A stretch of 64,000 nt of DNA from positions 1 to 64,000 of the forward strand of contig JAYUZR010000042.1 in assembly GCA_043751595.1 (NCBI GenBank), in the 5' to 3' direction. The position numbers and the translations under genes are program-made. Under the pieces are notes generated by a model, which saw only the letters and a list, made by a program, of their open reading frames with translations, was not told the origin of the DNA and searched no databases. Of this stretch, positions 1-7,446 are shown one piece after another (position 1 is the stretch's first letter; each line of letters opens with the position of its first letter). The DNA comes from JAYUZR01 sp043751595. GTDB taxonomy: Bacteria > Patescibacteriota > UBA1384 > CAILIB01.

Positions 1-399
1 ATTGCCAAACTTCTTGCAAGTAATAGTGACTCACTCGGAAGTTTCAAGAAGGAAGTAGAGAAAAGTCTCCCTTCATGTACCGTCGAGGTATCAGAAGAAC
101 TACTAAGCTCACCCTGGGTGCGCGGAGTAACCATGCTCACTATTAACCGAGATAGTGCTGGAAAGACGACTATCAAGGTAGCTAATCAGCCTGAACAAGA
201 AAGAGGCTCAAGCTACCTAGGAGAGCAGATTTCTCTGGGCACTAGTAGGGCCGAAGGCTCCACTAGAGAAGCCCCTGCCTCTTCAGCTAAAGACTTGGAG
301 CGCGCCTCCCACCGCCTACATGAGGCAAGTACCACGGCCCGAGATACGGCAAAGCTAGAGCAGCTAAGACTGTTTCTTAACCCCGCTCTTCTGGCTTAG
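1..399 (+). CDS. C-terminal part of an unrecognised protein (cut by window edge)
   Basis: The reading frame is open from the first base to a TAG at 397-399, so at least 132 residues of the C-terminus are present and the true start lies outside the window. An internal ATG at 133 or GTG at 118 could start a shorter protein, but the upstream frame is uninterrupted. The tail is rich in Ser, Glu and Ala with a probable helix near the end, and shows no membrane segment or motif I recognise. The last 23 bases overlap the end of the convergent membrane gene downstream. Confidence 0.5.
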   Translation: MAKLLASNSDSLGSFKKEVEKSLPSCTVEVSEELLSSPWVRGVTMLTINRDSAGKTTIKVANQPEQERGSSYLGEQISLGTSRAEGSTREAPASSAKDLERASHRLHEASTTARDTAKLEQLRLFLNPALLA

Positions 400-1249
400 T
401 AAGGGTAACCACCTCCAGGTAGCGAAGAGCTCGGTACTGCAGTGTCCAGTAAATAGCCGTAAAGCTAAAGATAAGTGCTTCGCTAAACCAGGAAAGAATG
501 CTACCGATCCCAGAAGCAATAAGACTAACTCCAGTAGACTGCAAGGGATCTGTAACGATGGTCGATACAAGTGAAATACCCACTACGATAAGTAGCCACT
601 GGAGCAATGCCCAGAAGATAAGTGGCGTCTGGCTACGAAGCATGGCGGTTGCGCGCCGAAGACTGACAAGTACACCAGCCTTCTCGAAGCTAATTTCTCG
701 AACCGCCAATTCTCGTTGCACCGCCAAAACTACCAACACGACTAAAGCCACAGCCGAAAGCAGTACAAAGAAAGGAAATAGTACAGGATACAGGGTAAAA
801 AGGGCTTCAAAACTTCCTGGGATAGTCGCTGTACCGGCTACAGCAAAGATTAGTAAGCCTCCCAAAAAGAGCACAACCACCAGAGTAAGAAGTGAAAAAA
901 GCCAGCTTACTAATTGAAGCTGAGTAAGCGGTAGGGCGATAGGAGCTCCAGCCAATTTAAGGGCGGCTAGAGGCATTAGTCTGGCCTGCTCTTGCTCAAA
1001 TACCAGGGTAGAGCGCACCAAGGCACCAAGAGCTGCGTTAGCAATGAGCAACAAGGCTAATCCAAGGCAAAGCAAACCCACTAAGCCCACAGGACTAGCT
1101 GCATACTGCTTTAGTATCTCCCTGCTGCCGGATGTAGCTGTCACCAAGCCAGGTAGTGTGGCAACCAAACCAAGCCAAAGCAATTGCGGGTGCAACTGGA
1201 TATACGCACCCGAGCGTTGCGCAATAGCGGCATGATTAATTCCTATCAT
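377..1249 (-). CDS. Polytopic membrane protein, function unknown
   Basis: About 290 residues with five to six long hydrophobic segments spread over the whole chain and short charged loops. There is no transporter signature I can name. The layout (repeated pairs of long hydrophobic helices) resembles the membrane domains of the DUF6159/GDPD-membrane type, as does the gene at 10834. I chose the ATG at 1249 rather than an upstream one at 1276 because the latter would overlap the end of the ZIP gene. It lies 5 bases after that gene and is probably co-transcribed with it. Confidence 0.6.
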   Translation of the reverse strand: MIGINHAAIAQRSGAYIQLHPQLLWLGLVATLPGLVTATSGSREILKQYAASPVGLVGLLCLGLALLLIANAALGALVRSTLVFEQEQARLMPLAALKLAGAPIALPLTQLQLVSWLFSLLTLVVVLFLGGLLIFAVAGTATIPGSFEALFTLYPVLFPFFVLLSAVALVVLVVLAVQRELAVREISFEKAGVLVSLRRATAMLRSQTPLIFWALLQWLLIVVGISLVSTIVTDPLQSTGVSLIASGIGSILSWFSEALIFSFTAIYWTLQYRALRYLEVVTLTKPEERG

Positions 1250-1253
1250 CTTC

Positions 1254-2006
1254 TTAGTTAAAAAAACAGTTAACAACTACAGGCCAGAAATACATAAGGA
1301 AGGCCGAAACTCCCGCGATGCTATAGGTAAGTTTGACCCCAACCTGCTCCTTAGCCTCTGGTAGTAATTCCTTTGCTACAAGCCAGAACATGGCTCCAGC
1401 TGCAAAACCGAGGCCTGCGGGCAAGAATACCACAAAGGTGCTTACAAAAAGAAAGGCTGGAACAGCCATGATCGGCTGTGGGAGGCTACTGAAAATACTC
1501 CAACCCGCTGCCTTCCAAACAGAGGTGCCCTTTGGCACCATTACCGCACTAATTGCCAGGCCTTCTGGGATATTATGAATAGCCAAAGCGAGGGCGATGA
1601 GAATACCAAAGGCTTGCGTCTCGCCAAAAGCAAAGCCGATACTGACTCCTTCAGCAAAGGAGTGGACCGTCATGATGGCGATGATCATGATGATCTTGCG
1701 CAGGTTTGCCCCAGCAAGCTCGGCAGGATCGGCATCGATATTTCTTTTCTCGAGAATGTAGTGAGCCGCAAAAATAAAGAGACCCCCAACTACAAGCCCT
1801 GCCACTACCCGCATCAGGCTGATCCGGGCGCCATCAACAATAAGTTGCACCGAAGCGCCAACCATAAGGCCTGAGGCCAGTGCATTGCAGACACCAACAG
1901 CTTTGGGCGTAACCTTTTTGAGAAAGAAAAAAGGCAATGCACCAAGGCCAGTTGCCACTGCCGTGAGCAGTGCGTACCAAAAAACAAGAATAACGGAGTG
2001 AGACAT
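1254..2006 (-). CDS. ZIP family divalent metal transporter
   Basis: A ZIP-type permease, expected to move zinc or other divalent cations into the cytoplasm. About 250 residues and eight hydrophobic segments, the usual length for ZupT/GufA-type members. The two family signatures are clear: HSFAEG in the fourth helix and HNIPEG in the fifth, which form the binuclear metal site. A short hydrophilic loop between helices 3 and 4 (EKRNIDADPAEL) is where ZIP proteins carry a variable loop, here without a His cluster. ATG codons at 2024 and 2006 are both possible; the later gives a normal N-terminus. The membrane gene at 1249 follows in the same direction. Confidence 0.9.
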   Translation of the reverse strand: MSHSVILVFWYALLTAVATGLGALPFFFLKKVTPKAVGVCNALASGLMVGASVQLIVDGARISLMRVVAGLVVGGLFIFAAHYILEKRNIDADPAELAGANLRKIIMIIAIMTVHSFAEGVSIGFAFGETQAFGILIALALAIHNIPEGLAISAVMVPKGTSVWKAAGWSIFSSLPQPIMAVPAFLFVSTFVVFLPAGLGFAAGAMFWLVAKELLPEAKEQVGVKLTYSIAGVSAFLMYFWPVVVNCFFN

Positions 2007-2051
2007 ACTACTGAAAAGTAGCATACTCAACCCGAAAAAGATACGAACAAA

Positions 2052-3470
2052 CTACTGCGCAAGACCAATCTCTCCGCCATTCTTAGCGCTAGGATTAAGT
2101 GGAATAACCACCGAGATAAGCGTACCGCTATTAATCTGGGAGCTTACCGTTACTTTACCGCCAAGCTCTTTCTCGACGATAGTATTAACAATAGTGAGCC
2201 CCAGACCCGTACCGCCGCGGTGTTTTTTGGTTGTGTAGGAGAACCTACTGACCGCGCGCAGTACTTCTGATGTCATACCGCAGCCATAATCTTGGACGGT
2301 AAGGTAGAGCCATTTGCCGTCTCTGCGCAGCACGACATGAATGTACCGCTCGCGAATACTACGCTTGGAGCCCTGGTAGGAATCGATGGCGTTAGTGAGT
2401 AAGTTGGAAATAACCTGAGTAAAGCGCTCCTTGGGGCCAAAGAATGCGTCTGCATCTCCTTCTAGTCGTACTTCAACCCCCATTTCGTGGCAGCGGTATT
2501 CGAGCAGCTGAATAACCCTCTCTATTTCTTCGTAGGGACTAAACTCGCTTGAGTGGTATTCGTTTTTTACCTGGCTGCGTAGAGAGGTGACCATACCCTC
2601 GAGACTTTTGATGGCTTCCTGCGCTTTCTCGAGGCGGATAACATCCCCACCCTCGGCGAGCTGGAGGTTAAGTGAAGCGGCATTAATGGGATTAAGAATA
2701 TCGTGCATTAGTGCAGAAGTTCTCCTGCCCCACTCGAGGAGTTGAGCCATTTCTAGATCGTAGGTCATTTCGATTCTACCAAGCTGAATGGTTTGCTCCC
2801 CCACCGTCTCTACCAATTGATCGCGCTCCACCCGGAGGAGCCGCTCTGATTTTTCAAGCCTTTTTAGTGCATGCTCCAGCTGCGCAGTGGTAAGCCAGGC
2901 CGAAAAAGCGATAAGAAGAAGTTGGAAGCCCATCGAGATAGCATCACCCACCATAGGCGCCTGGGTCTGCCAAGTGAGATCGGGATGTATACTGCCCGTA
3001 TTGTGCAGTGCCTGGGTTATGCCGATCATTACCACCGCGATAGTGCCGACAAGCATACTCGTTTTAGCCTTAAATAAGCTACTGGCCATTAGCATTGCGT
3101 AGCAGAATAGAACTAAGGCGCTTGGCACAAAGATACCCCAGCGCAGAATAAGACAGAGACTAATAATAAAAAGGCTGGTAACCGCCACAATTGCTGGGAC
3201 GATATGATTACCTCTTAGACTAGTAATGAAGAGTGCGACAATCCCTAAACAGACAAATACGCAAATAGCGAGAATGACGAGGTGCCAAGAACCGCCACGC
3301 ATTGCAAACTCGTACACGGTAAAGAGAAGAGAAAAGAGGGAAATAGCTAAAAAACCAAGCAATAAGACATGAAGCACGAACTGTTTTCTGCGTTGATCGG
3401 CAGCGGGATGATTTGGCCAAATAAGCTTTGGAAGCGGCCAGTATATGTTTTCGCTATCTCTCGTAAACAT
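2052..3470 (-). CDS. Sensor histidine kinase with N-terminal membrane domain
   Basis: The N-terminal 200 residues contain about six hydrophobic helices with short loops and no large extracellular domain, so the signal is probably sensed in or near the membrane. A coiled linker (LEKSERLLRVERDQL) leads to a non-canonical H-box, MHDILNPIN, with the phospho-acceptor His near residue 256. The ATPase domain follows: N-box NLLTNAIDSY, G1 DYGCGMT and G2 GGTGLGL. The H-box is of the HDIxNP kind rather than HELRTP. The ATG at 3470 is preferred over a TTG at 3497; it overlaps the response regulator gene by 17 bases, which indicates translational coupling. The pair forms a complete two-component system. 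Confidence 0.88.
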   Translation of the reverse strand: MFTRDSENIYWPLPKLIWPNHPAADQRRKQFVLHVLLLGFLAISLFSLLFTVYEFAMRGGSWHLVILAICVFVCLGIVALFITSLRGNHIVPAIVAVTSLFIISLCLILRWGIFVPSALVLFCYAMLMASSLFKAKTSMLVGTIAVVMIGITQALHNTGSIHPDLTWQTQAPMVGDAISMGFQLLLIAFSAWLTTAQLEHALKRLEKSERLLRVERDQLVETVGEQTIQLGRIEMTYDLEMAQLLEWGRRTSALMHDILNPINAASLNLQLAEGGDVIRLEKAQEAIKSLEGMVTSLRSQVKNEYHSSEFSPYEEIERVIQLLEYRCHEMGVEVRLEGDADAFFGPKERFTQVISNLLTNAIDSYQGSKRSIRERYIHVVLRRDGKWLYLTVQDYGCGMTSEVLRAVSRFSYTTKKHRGGTGLGLTIVNTIVEKELGGKVTVSSQINSGTLISVVIPLNPSAKNGGEIGLAQ

Positions 3471-4179
3471 GGGTAACTGCTCGTGGATGAGGATCAAAGT
3501 AGTAGCCCGCTCCTCTTGCGCTGATAACTAGAGGGCGCCCGAGCTCTTGCTGAAAGCGATCTCGGGCGCGTTTTACGTGAACCGTTACAGTTTGCGCCTG
3601 CGAACCCTGCATGGTTGGTGGAAGTTGGGAAAGAATCTCTTGCCTGGAGACAACTCGATCTACCCGGGCCAGGTACTGTACGATGGCAAACTCTCGGGGA
3701 CGGAGGGATACCCATCGACCCCCTACAGAAATAGCACTGCGAAGATCATCGAAAAGGATACCTTCGTGATGAAGAAGGGTTGATTGTACGTTTTCTTGGC
3801 TATTCTGGTTAGTCCGGCGGACTAAGGCCTGAAGTTGAGCAAGGATAACCTCTTTGCGCAGTGGCTTAGTGAGGACGGCATCCGCCCCCTGCTGTAGCGC
3901 TGTAATTGCAATCTCTTCCGAGTGCTCTGCAGTTATCACCAAAATAGGCTGAGTAACAGTTGCAGCGCGCAGCCGCTGAATAACTACCGTGCCGGGGATG
4001 TCTGGAAGACCGAGATCGAGGATGACGGCGGAAACAGTTTTTCTTTTACAAAAGAGTAGGGCGCCGTTTCCGGTACCCACATGTGCAACTTGATACAGCC
4101 CTTTTAGGAGGTGGGTAAGCGCCTCAGCCGTTGCGGGATGATCTTCTACGATAAGAATAAGCGGTTCTTGAGCCTCCAT
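3454..4179 (-). CDS. OmpR-family response regulator
   Basis: Receiver domain (residues 7-122) with acidic pocket E12/D13, phospho-acceptor D55 in ILDLGLPD, T83 and K105, followed by a winged-helix DNA-binding domain (about 135-235) of the OmpR/PhoB type, ending in the typical GAGYYF strand. Cognate of the overlapping downstream kinase. The promoter region shows a GTGAC direct repeat with an 11-base period at 4204-4219 and a TAGTAT element ending 7 bases before the ATG. This suggests autoregulation and a leaderless transcript. Confidence 0.93.
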   Translation of the reverse strand: MEAQEPLILIVEDHPATAEALTHLLKGLYQVAHVGTGNGALLFCKRKTVSAVILDLGLPDIPGTVVIQRLRAATVTQPILVITAEHSEEIAITALQQGADAVLTKPLRKEVILAQLQALVRRTNQNSQENVQSTLLHHEGILFDDLRSAISVGGRWVSLRPREFAIVQYLARVDRVVSRQEILSQLPPTMQGSQAQTVTVHVKRARDRFQQELGRPLVISARGAGYYFDPHPRAVTHVYER

Positions 4180-4219
4180 GCGCTAGATACTAGCGCAAGT
4201 TTCGTGACCTCGGGGTGAC
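4179..4219 (-). promoter_or_regulatory. Probable autoregulated promoter of the response regulator gene
   Basis: On the minus strand, two GTCAC half-sites lie 11 bases apart (plus-strand GTGAC at 4204-4208 and 4215-4219), the spacing usual for OmpR-family dimers. Eleven bases further on is TAGTAT (4192-4187), then 7 bases, then the ATG at 4179. A perfect inverted repeat with 8-base arms (4179-4186 and 4190-4197) covers the -10-like element and the first base of the start codon. The half-site spacing and geometry are seen directly; binding by the encoded regulator is inference. Confidence 0.5.
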
Positions 4220-4237
4220 ATGCTCTCCAATACCCAA

Positions 4238-4690
4238 TTATACCCCTAGCTTTTGATTCATTTCTGTAACCCCGCCCCCTACCCAAACCTGTTTTGCTGA
4301 CCCATCGGGGGCGAGCTCAACAAAGGTATGCTGATAATTAATGGCAAACTTTTTGCGCAGTTCTTTGTTTGAGTCAAAATCAACCTTTACGATAACCACA
4401 TCGCTCGGCAACTTGCTCAGAGCTTCAGTTTTAAACTCGGCATCAGCCGAACGACAGGTGGGACACCAAGGTGCGGCAAAAAAGTACACTATTCTCTTGT
4501 TTTCTGGATTAGATGGAGCGTAATCCCGAAAAAGCTGGTACTGAGCACCAGTAATAACAGGCTGAACCGCAGCAGCCGTAGCCTTGGTTTGGACGGGAAT
4601 GTTGGAGGCATTCATCATAAAAAAACCAAGGACAATACCAGCGACTACCACCACTCCAAACCCAGTTACTGCGCGAATATGAGAAGCCAT
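4238..4690 (-). CDS. Membrane-anchored thioredoxin-like protein
   Basis: 150 residues: an N-terminal hydrophobic segment (about 8-27) that should anchor or export the protein, a short linker, then a thioredoxin fold with the redox motif APWCPTCR (C76, C79). The rest follows a thioredoxin pattern (DFDSNKELRKKFAINYQHTF), but the canonical cis-Pro is not obvious: the residues before the last strand read QHTFVE. Its likely job is extracytoplasmic thiol redox chemistry. The start overlaps the preceding gene by 25 bases, so the two are translationally coupled. A similar Trx-like protein is encoded at 50432. Confidence 0.85.
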   Translation of the reverse strand: MASHIRAVTGFGVVVVAGIVLGFFMMNASNIPVQTKATAAAVQPVITGAQYQLFRDYAPSNPENKRIVYFFAAPWCPTCRSADAEFKTEALSKLPSDVVIVKVDFDSNKELRKKFAINYQHTFVELAPDGSAKQVWVGGGVTEMNQKLGV

Positions 4691-5175
4691 GATCGAATAT
4701 ACGATACTAGACCAAGTCTAATTGAACCAGTAGGAAGCGAAATAGTAAGGATTGGGTGATCTGGTAGAAAAGTACAGGGTAACGTTATTTCAAGGCGGCG
4801 CTCGGTTAACTGACGGGTGGAGATGCGCTCTTTTCCTCCGGAGTAATCGATGGCAACCGTATTAACCACTACTCCATTAGGCAGAGCTAGAGTAATAGGG
4901 AGAGGCTCACAAACTGCTCCTACCCCAAATGACTGAACTCTGAGCGATGCCTGTACACGCTTATTTCGGAGAAGTAATTGGCCAATTTCTTTATTGTACT
5001 GAGTTATTACTCCCACTTCTGAAATGGTGACCAGGTTACGAGTATCAAGCTCGGGTCGCTGTTGGTAGTAGTTGAGCCATACCCCCTTGGCGATGAGCGC
5101 CAGGAGACCTGCAAGTAGAGTAGCCACCAAAAGAAGCCTAACCTTCCGATTTCTCAGGAAATGAGGGATGCGCAT
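4666..5175 (-). CDS. Single-anchor secreted protein, function unknown
   Basis: 169 residues. A basic N-terminus (MRIPHFLRNRK) and one hydrophobic helix (about 13-32) give an Nin-Cout anchored protein; the remainder is beta-rich with two Cys residues and no recognised domain. It overlaps the thioredoxin-like gene by 25 bases, so it may be a partner or substrate of that protein. The ATG at 5175 is preceded by TAGCAT with a 6-base gap, the leaderless arrangement seen widely in this window. Confidence 0.65.
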   Translation of the reverse strand: MRIPHFLRNRKVRLLLVATLLAGLLALIAKGVWLNYYQQRPELDTRNLVTISEVGVITQYNKEIGQLLLRNKRVQASLRVQSFGVGAVCEPLPITLALPNGVVVNTVAIDYSGGKERISTRQLTERRLEITLPCTFLPDHPILTISLPTGSIRLGLVSYIRSWLLIFAQ

Positions 5176-5228
5176 AGCTCTATGCTACCATATTGCTCAT
5201 TTGATGAGCTTCTGGTTCTAGTGGGTAT

Positions 5229-6185
5229 ATGCAATCACGCAATCAAACTCGTCACACTCCCCGCCCGGCCCAGATTGAAAAAATGGTCCGAAGGACTGCT
5301 TTTCGGTTAAAGCAGGATGATGTTTCGTGGCAAGAAGCCTTTACCCAGGCGGTAATGGCCGCCAATAGCTCGAAGCCAGCAGCAATTTGGTGCAAGCCAA
5401 AAGAAGCGGCTAGCAACCTACCAGAAAACCTACCTGCCCTGGCATGGCAACCAGATTGGGTTGAAGTGTTTAAAGATACCGACACAAGTATCGGTAAGCA
5501 CACGCTACATGAGTCAGGGCACCTCTATTCACTCGATTTCTCCTCAGTTGTTTCGGCCTCCTCTCTCCTCACCATCACCGAACCAATCGAGACCATTCTT
5601 GATATGTGCGCAGCACCTGGTGGCAAAGCGCTCTTTGCCTGGAGAGCTTTTAACCCCGAGCTCCTCGTCTGCAACGAGGTAATCTACAAGCGGCACGCTA
5701 TGTTGCATGCCAACCTTAATCGTACAGGTGCCTCAGAAGTAGCAGAAGTAGTGCAGCGCGATCCGGATTCACTCAGCAAGCAGTACCCAAACTTCGCCGA
5801 TATTGTGTTGGTCGATGCACCTTGTAGCGGACAATCTCTACTCGCCAAGGGCGATGAAGCCGAAGGTGCTTTTTTGGACCACGTAGTTGCTGCTAATATG
5901 ACCCGACAGCGCCGCATCTTAGCTAACGCCGTTAAGATTGTGCGGCCCGGTGGCTATCTTTGTTACATGACCTGCACCTATGCTCGCGAAGAAAATGAGA
6001 AAAACGTAGAATGGCTTCTACGTCGCTTCCCCGAGTTTACCGCTCAAATTGTTCCTCATCTAGAAGAAGCAGGCATTAGGAGCTGGCTTCTTGATGAACC
6101 CTGCTACCGCCACTCTCCTCAAGATGGCCTTGGTGCCGGTGGGTTTGTTGCGCTCCTCCGCCGCTCTACAGAACCAGTAGATTAA
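5229..6185 (+). CDS. RsmB/NSUN-family RNA cytosine-5 methyltransferase
   Basis: A SAM-dependent methyltransferase of the NOL1/NOP2/Sun family, which forms 5-methylcytosine in rRNA or tRNA. Visible motifs: SAM-binding DMCAAPGGKA (125-134), motif IV VDAPCSG with C199, and motif VI TCTYAREENE with the catalytic C249. The N-terminal 100 residues form the usual RNA-contacting lobe. At 318 residues it has no NusB domain (unlike RsmB) and no extra C-terminal PUA domain, so the exact substrate cannot be named. It stands alone between a divergent and a convergent gene. Confidence 0.92.
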   Translation: MQSRNQTRHTPRPAQIEKMVRRTAFRLKQDDVSWQEAFTQAVMAANSSKPAAIWCKPKEAASNLPENLPALAWQPDWVEVFKDTDTSIGKHTLHESGHLYSLDFSSVVSASSLLTITEPIETILDMCAAPGGKALFAWRAFNPELLVCNEVIYKRHAMLHANLNRTGASEVAEVVQRDPDSLSKQYPNFADIVLVDAPCSGQSLLAKGDEAEGAFLDHVVAANMTRQRRILANAVKIVRPGGYLCYMTCTYAREENEKNVEWLLRRFPEFTAQIVPHLEEAGIRSWLLDEPCYRHSPQDGLGAGGFVALLRRSTEPVD

Positions 6186-6271
6186 CTACCCCTTATACCT
6201 CGACCCAAGAAATAACCGGCTACCGTGGCGAGCAGGGCAAGTGCTACAAGTAGGCGTCGACTTACGACCAT
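6182..6271 (-). CDS. Small single-helix membrane protein, 29 residues
   Basis: A short open frame, ATG at 6271 to TAA at 6182, encoding a basic start (MVVSRR), a hydrophobic helix with small residues (LLVALALLATVAGYFLG) and a basic end. The ATG overlaps the end of the upstream methyltransferase-fold gene by 10 bases, so it could be translated by coupling. It also overlaps the end of the convergent RNA methyltransferase gene by 4 bases. The clear positive-hydrophobic-positive pattern is the only support; it may be chance. Confidence 0.4.
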   Translation of the reverse strand: MVVSRRLLVALALLATVAGYFLGRGIRGS

Positions 6272-7041
6272 TCCTCAAAGATTGATTGAGCGGTATCGGT
6301 TAGGCCGTGCGCAAGTAGTCTGCGCTTGAGCGCGATCTCGGGCCTGCGCTCACCAACAAGGACAATATTCTGCCGTTCGCCTGGTCGATTAAGTCGGGTC
6401 ATAAAACACGGCGTAATGGTAAGTCCAGTTTTTTTGTAACGCTGCACCAGTGAGCGAAGATCGCCCCGCAGCTCGTTCCAGGTAGCAATATAGTTTTGCA
6501 GAAGCATTCCGCGCTGAAGCATGCGGTCCATCAGTTTATGTAGGAAGCGCTGATCATGCACGCTTTCCGGAACAACTCCCCCATCATCTCCAACTAACGT
6601 AGGCTCGAAAACATCGAATAATATCAGGCCATACCTAGGTCCTTTATCTTGTTCGATAAATGCCTCGGCCGTCATTGTATGCCAAGTAACTCGCTCGGTA
6701 GGGCAAGAGAAATAGCGCTCGGCCAGTGCCTGCAGACGGCCATCGGGCTCTACCACGGTAAAGTGCGCCTTGGGGAACATCTCGTACATCGCGGTTACTG
6801 CAACACCAGCACCACCTCCTAATAGGAGTATCTTTTCGGTAGTACTAGGAACAAGGTGCGCCAAGTGCCTCCAGTGAACCAGATAGCGATAGGCCGGCTC
6901 TCCGTCATCAATATACTGAGCAGCAGCCCGCTGACGAAGTAAGCGAAGCTCGAGCACTGCTCGGTTAGTCCAGGCATCGGTGGTACGCAGAACGGTAATT
7001 CGCTCTGCACCCTCTCCTTCTTGAAAAATAATGCGATCCAT
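6262..7041 (-). CDS. Spermidine-synthase-like SAM-binding protein
   Basis: About 259 residues with a Rossmann methyltransferase fold of the polyamine-synthase type: a GGGAGV nucleotide loop, an acidic strand end VVEPDGRL, and FDVFEPT in the position of the substrate-binding acidic residues. True spermidine synthases have a GGGDG loop and a conserved Asp as proton acceptor; here the loop reads GGGAG, so the substrate is uncertain. The first ATG (7110) would overlap the divergent gene. I prefer the ATG at 7041, which is preceded by TGCTAAGGT with a 7-base gap. Confidence 0.75.
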   Translation of the reverse strand: MDRIIFQEGEGAERITVLRTTDAWTNRAVLELRLLRQRAAAQYIDDGEPAYRYLVHWRHLAHLVPSTTEKILLLGGGAGVAVTAMYEMFPKAHFTVVEPDGRLQALAERYFSCPTERVTWHTMTAEAFIEQDKGPRYGLILFDVFEPTLVGDDGGVVPESVHDQRFLHKLMDRMLQRGMLLQNYIATWNELRGDLRSLVQRYKKTGLTITPCFMTRLNRPGERQNIVLVGERRPEIALKRRLLAHGLTDTAQSIFEEWS

Positions 7042-7100
7042 GTGCAACACCTTAGCAGGTTCCTCTTGACGAAGCATCCCCCTTCGAGTAACCCTGCTGT

Positions 7101-7403
7101 ATGCGCACACGACTTACAGCCATTTTCTTAGTACTAGTAATCCTTGGCACCATTGGTGGGGCAGTCTATTACTTTAATATAGCCAGCACGGGTGATACCA
7201 GCTGGCCAGCTGCACCTCTTTCCAGCTCCTCTCCCATTCCCTTTGATCCCGACGCTACACCTGTTGAGCCAAGCGCCCCTACTATTAACTTGGATGCCGG
7301 CGCGATAAATAGCCCAGATGCGTACATTCCTCGCGGCCGAGATGCAGTGCCCACTCAGGCAACCACCGAGACTCCGCCGCCAACCGAAGAGCCCGCCTTT
7401 TAA
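7101..7403 (+). CDS. Short Pro/Ser/Thr-rich anchored protein
   Basis: 100 residues. A basic start and one hydrophobic helix (about 5-25) followed by a low-complexity tail rich in Pro, Ser, Thr, Ala and Asp, with no Cys and no fold I recognise. It is most likely a surface-exposed anchored peptide or stalk. It is divergent from the spermidine-synthase-like gene and sits 43 bases before the KefB-type gene on the same strand. Confidence 0.55.
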   Translation: MRTRLTAIFLVLVILGTIGGAVYYFNIASTGDTSWPAAPLSSSSPIPFDPDATPVEPSAPTINLDAGAINSPDAYIPRGRDAVPTQATTETPPPTEEPAF

Positions 7404-7446
7404 TAGAGAATAGACTCATGCCTCTATACCGCGGTAAACTGGAGGC

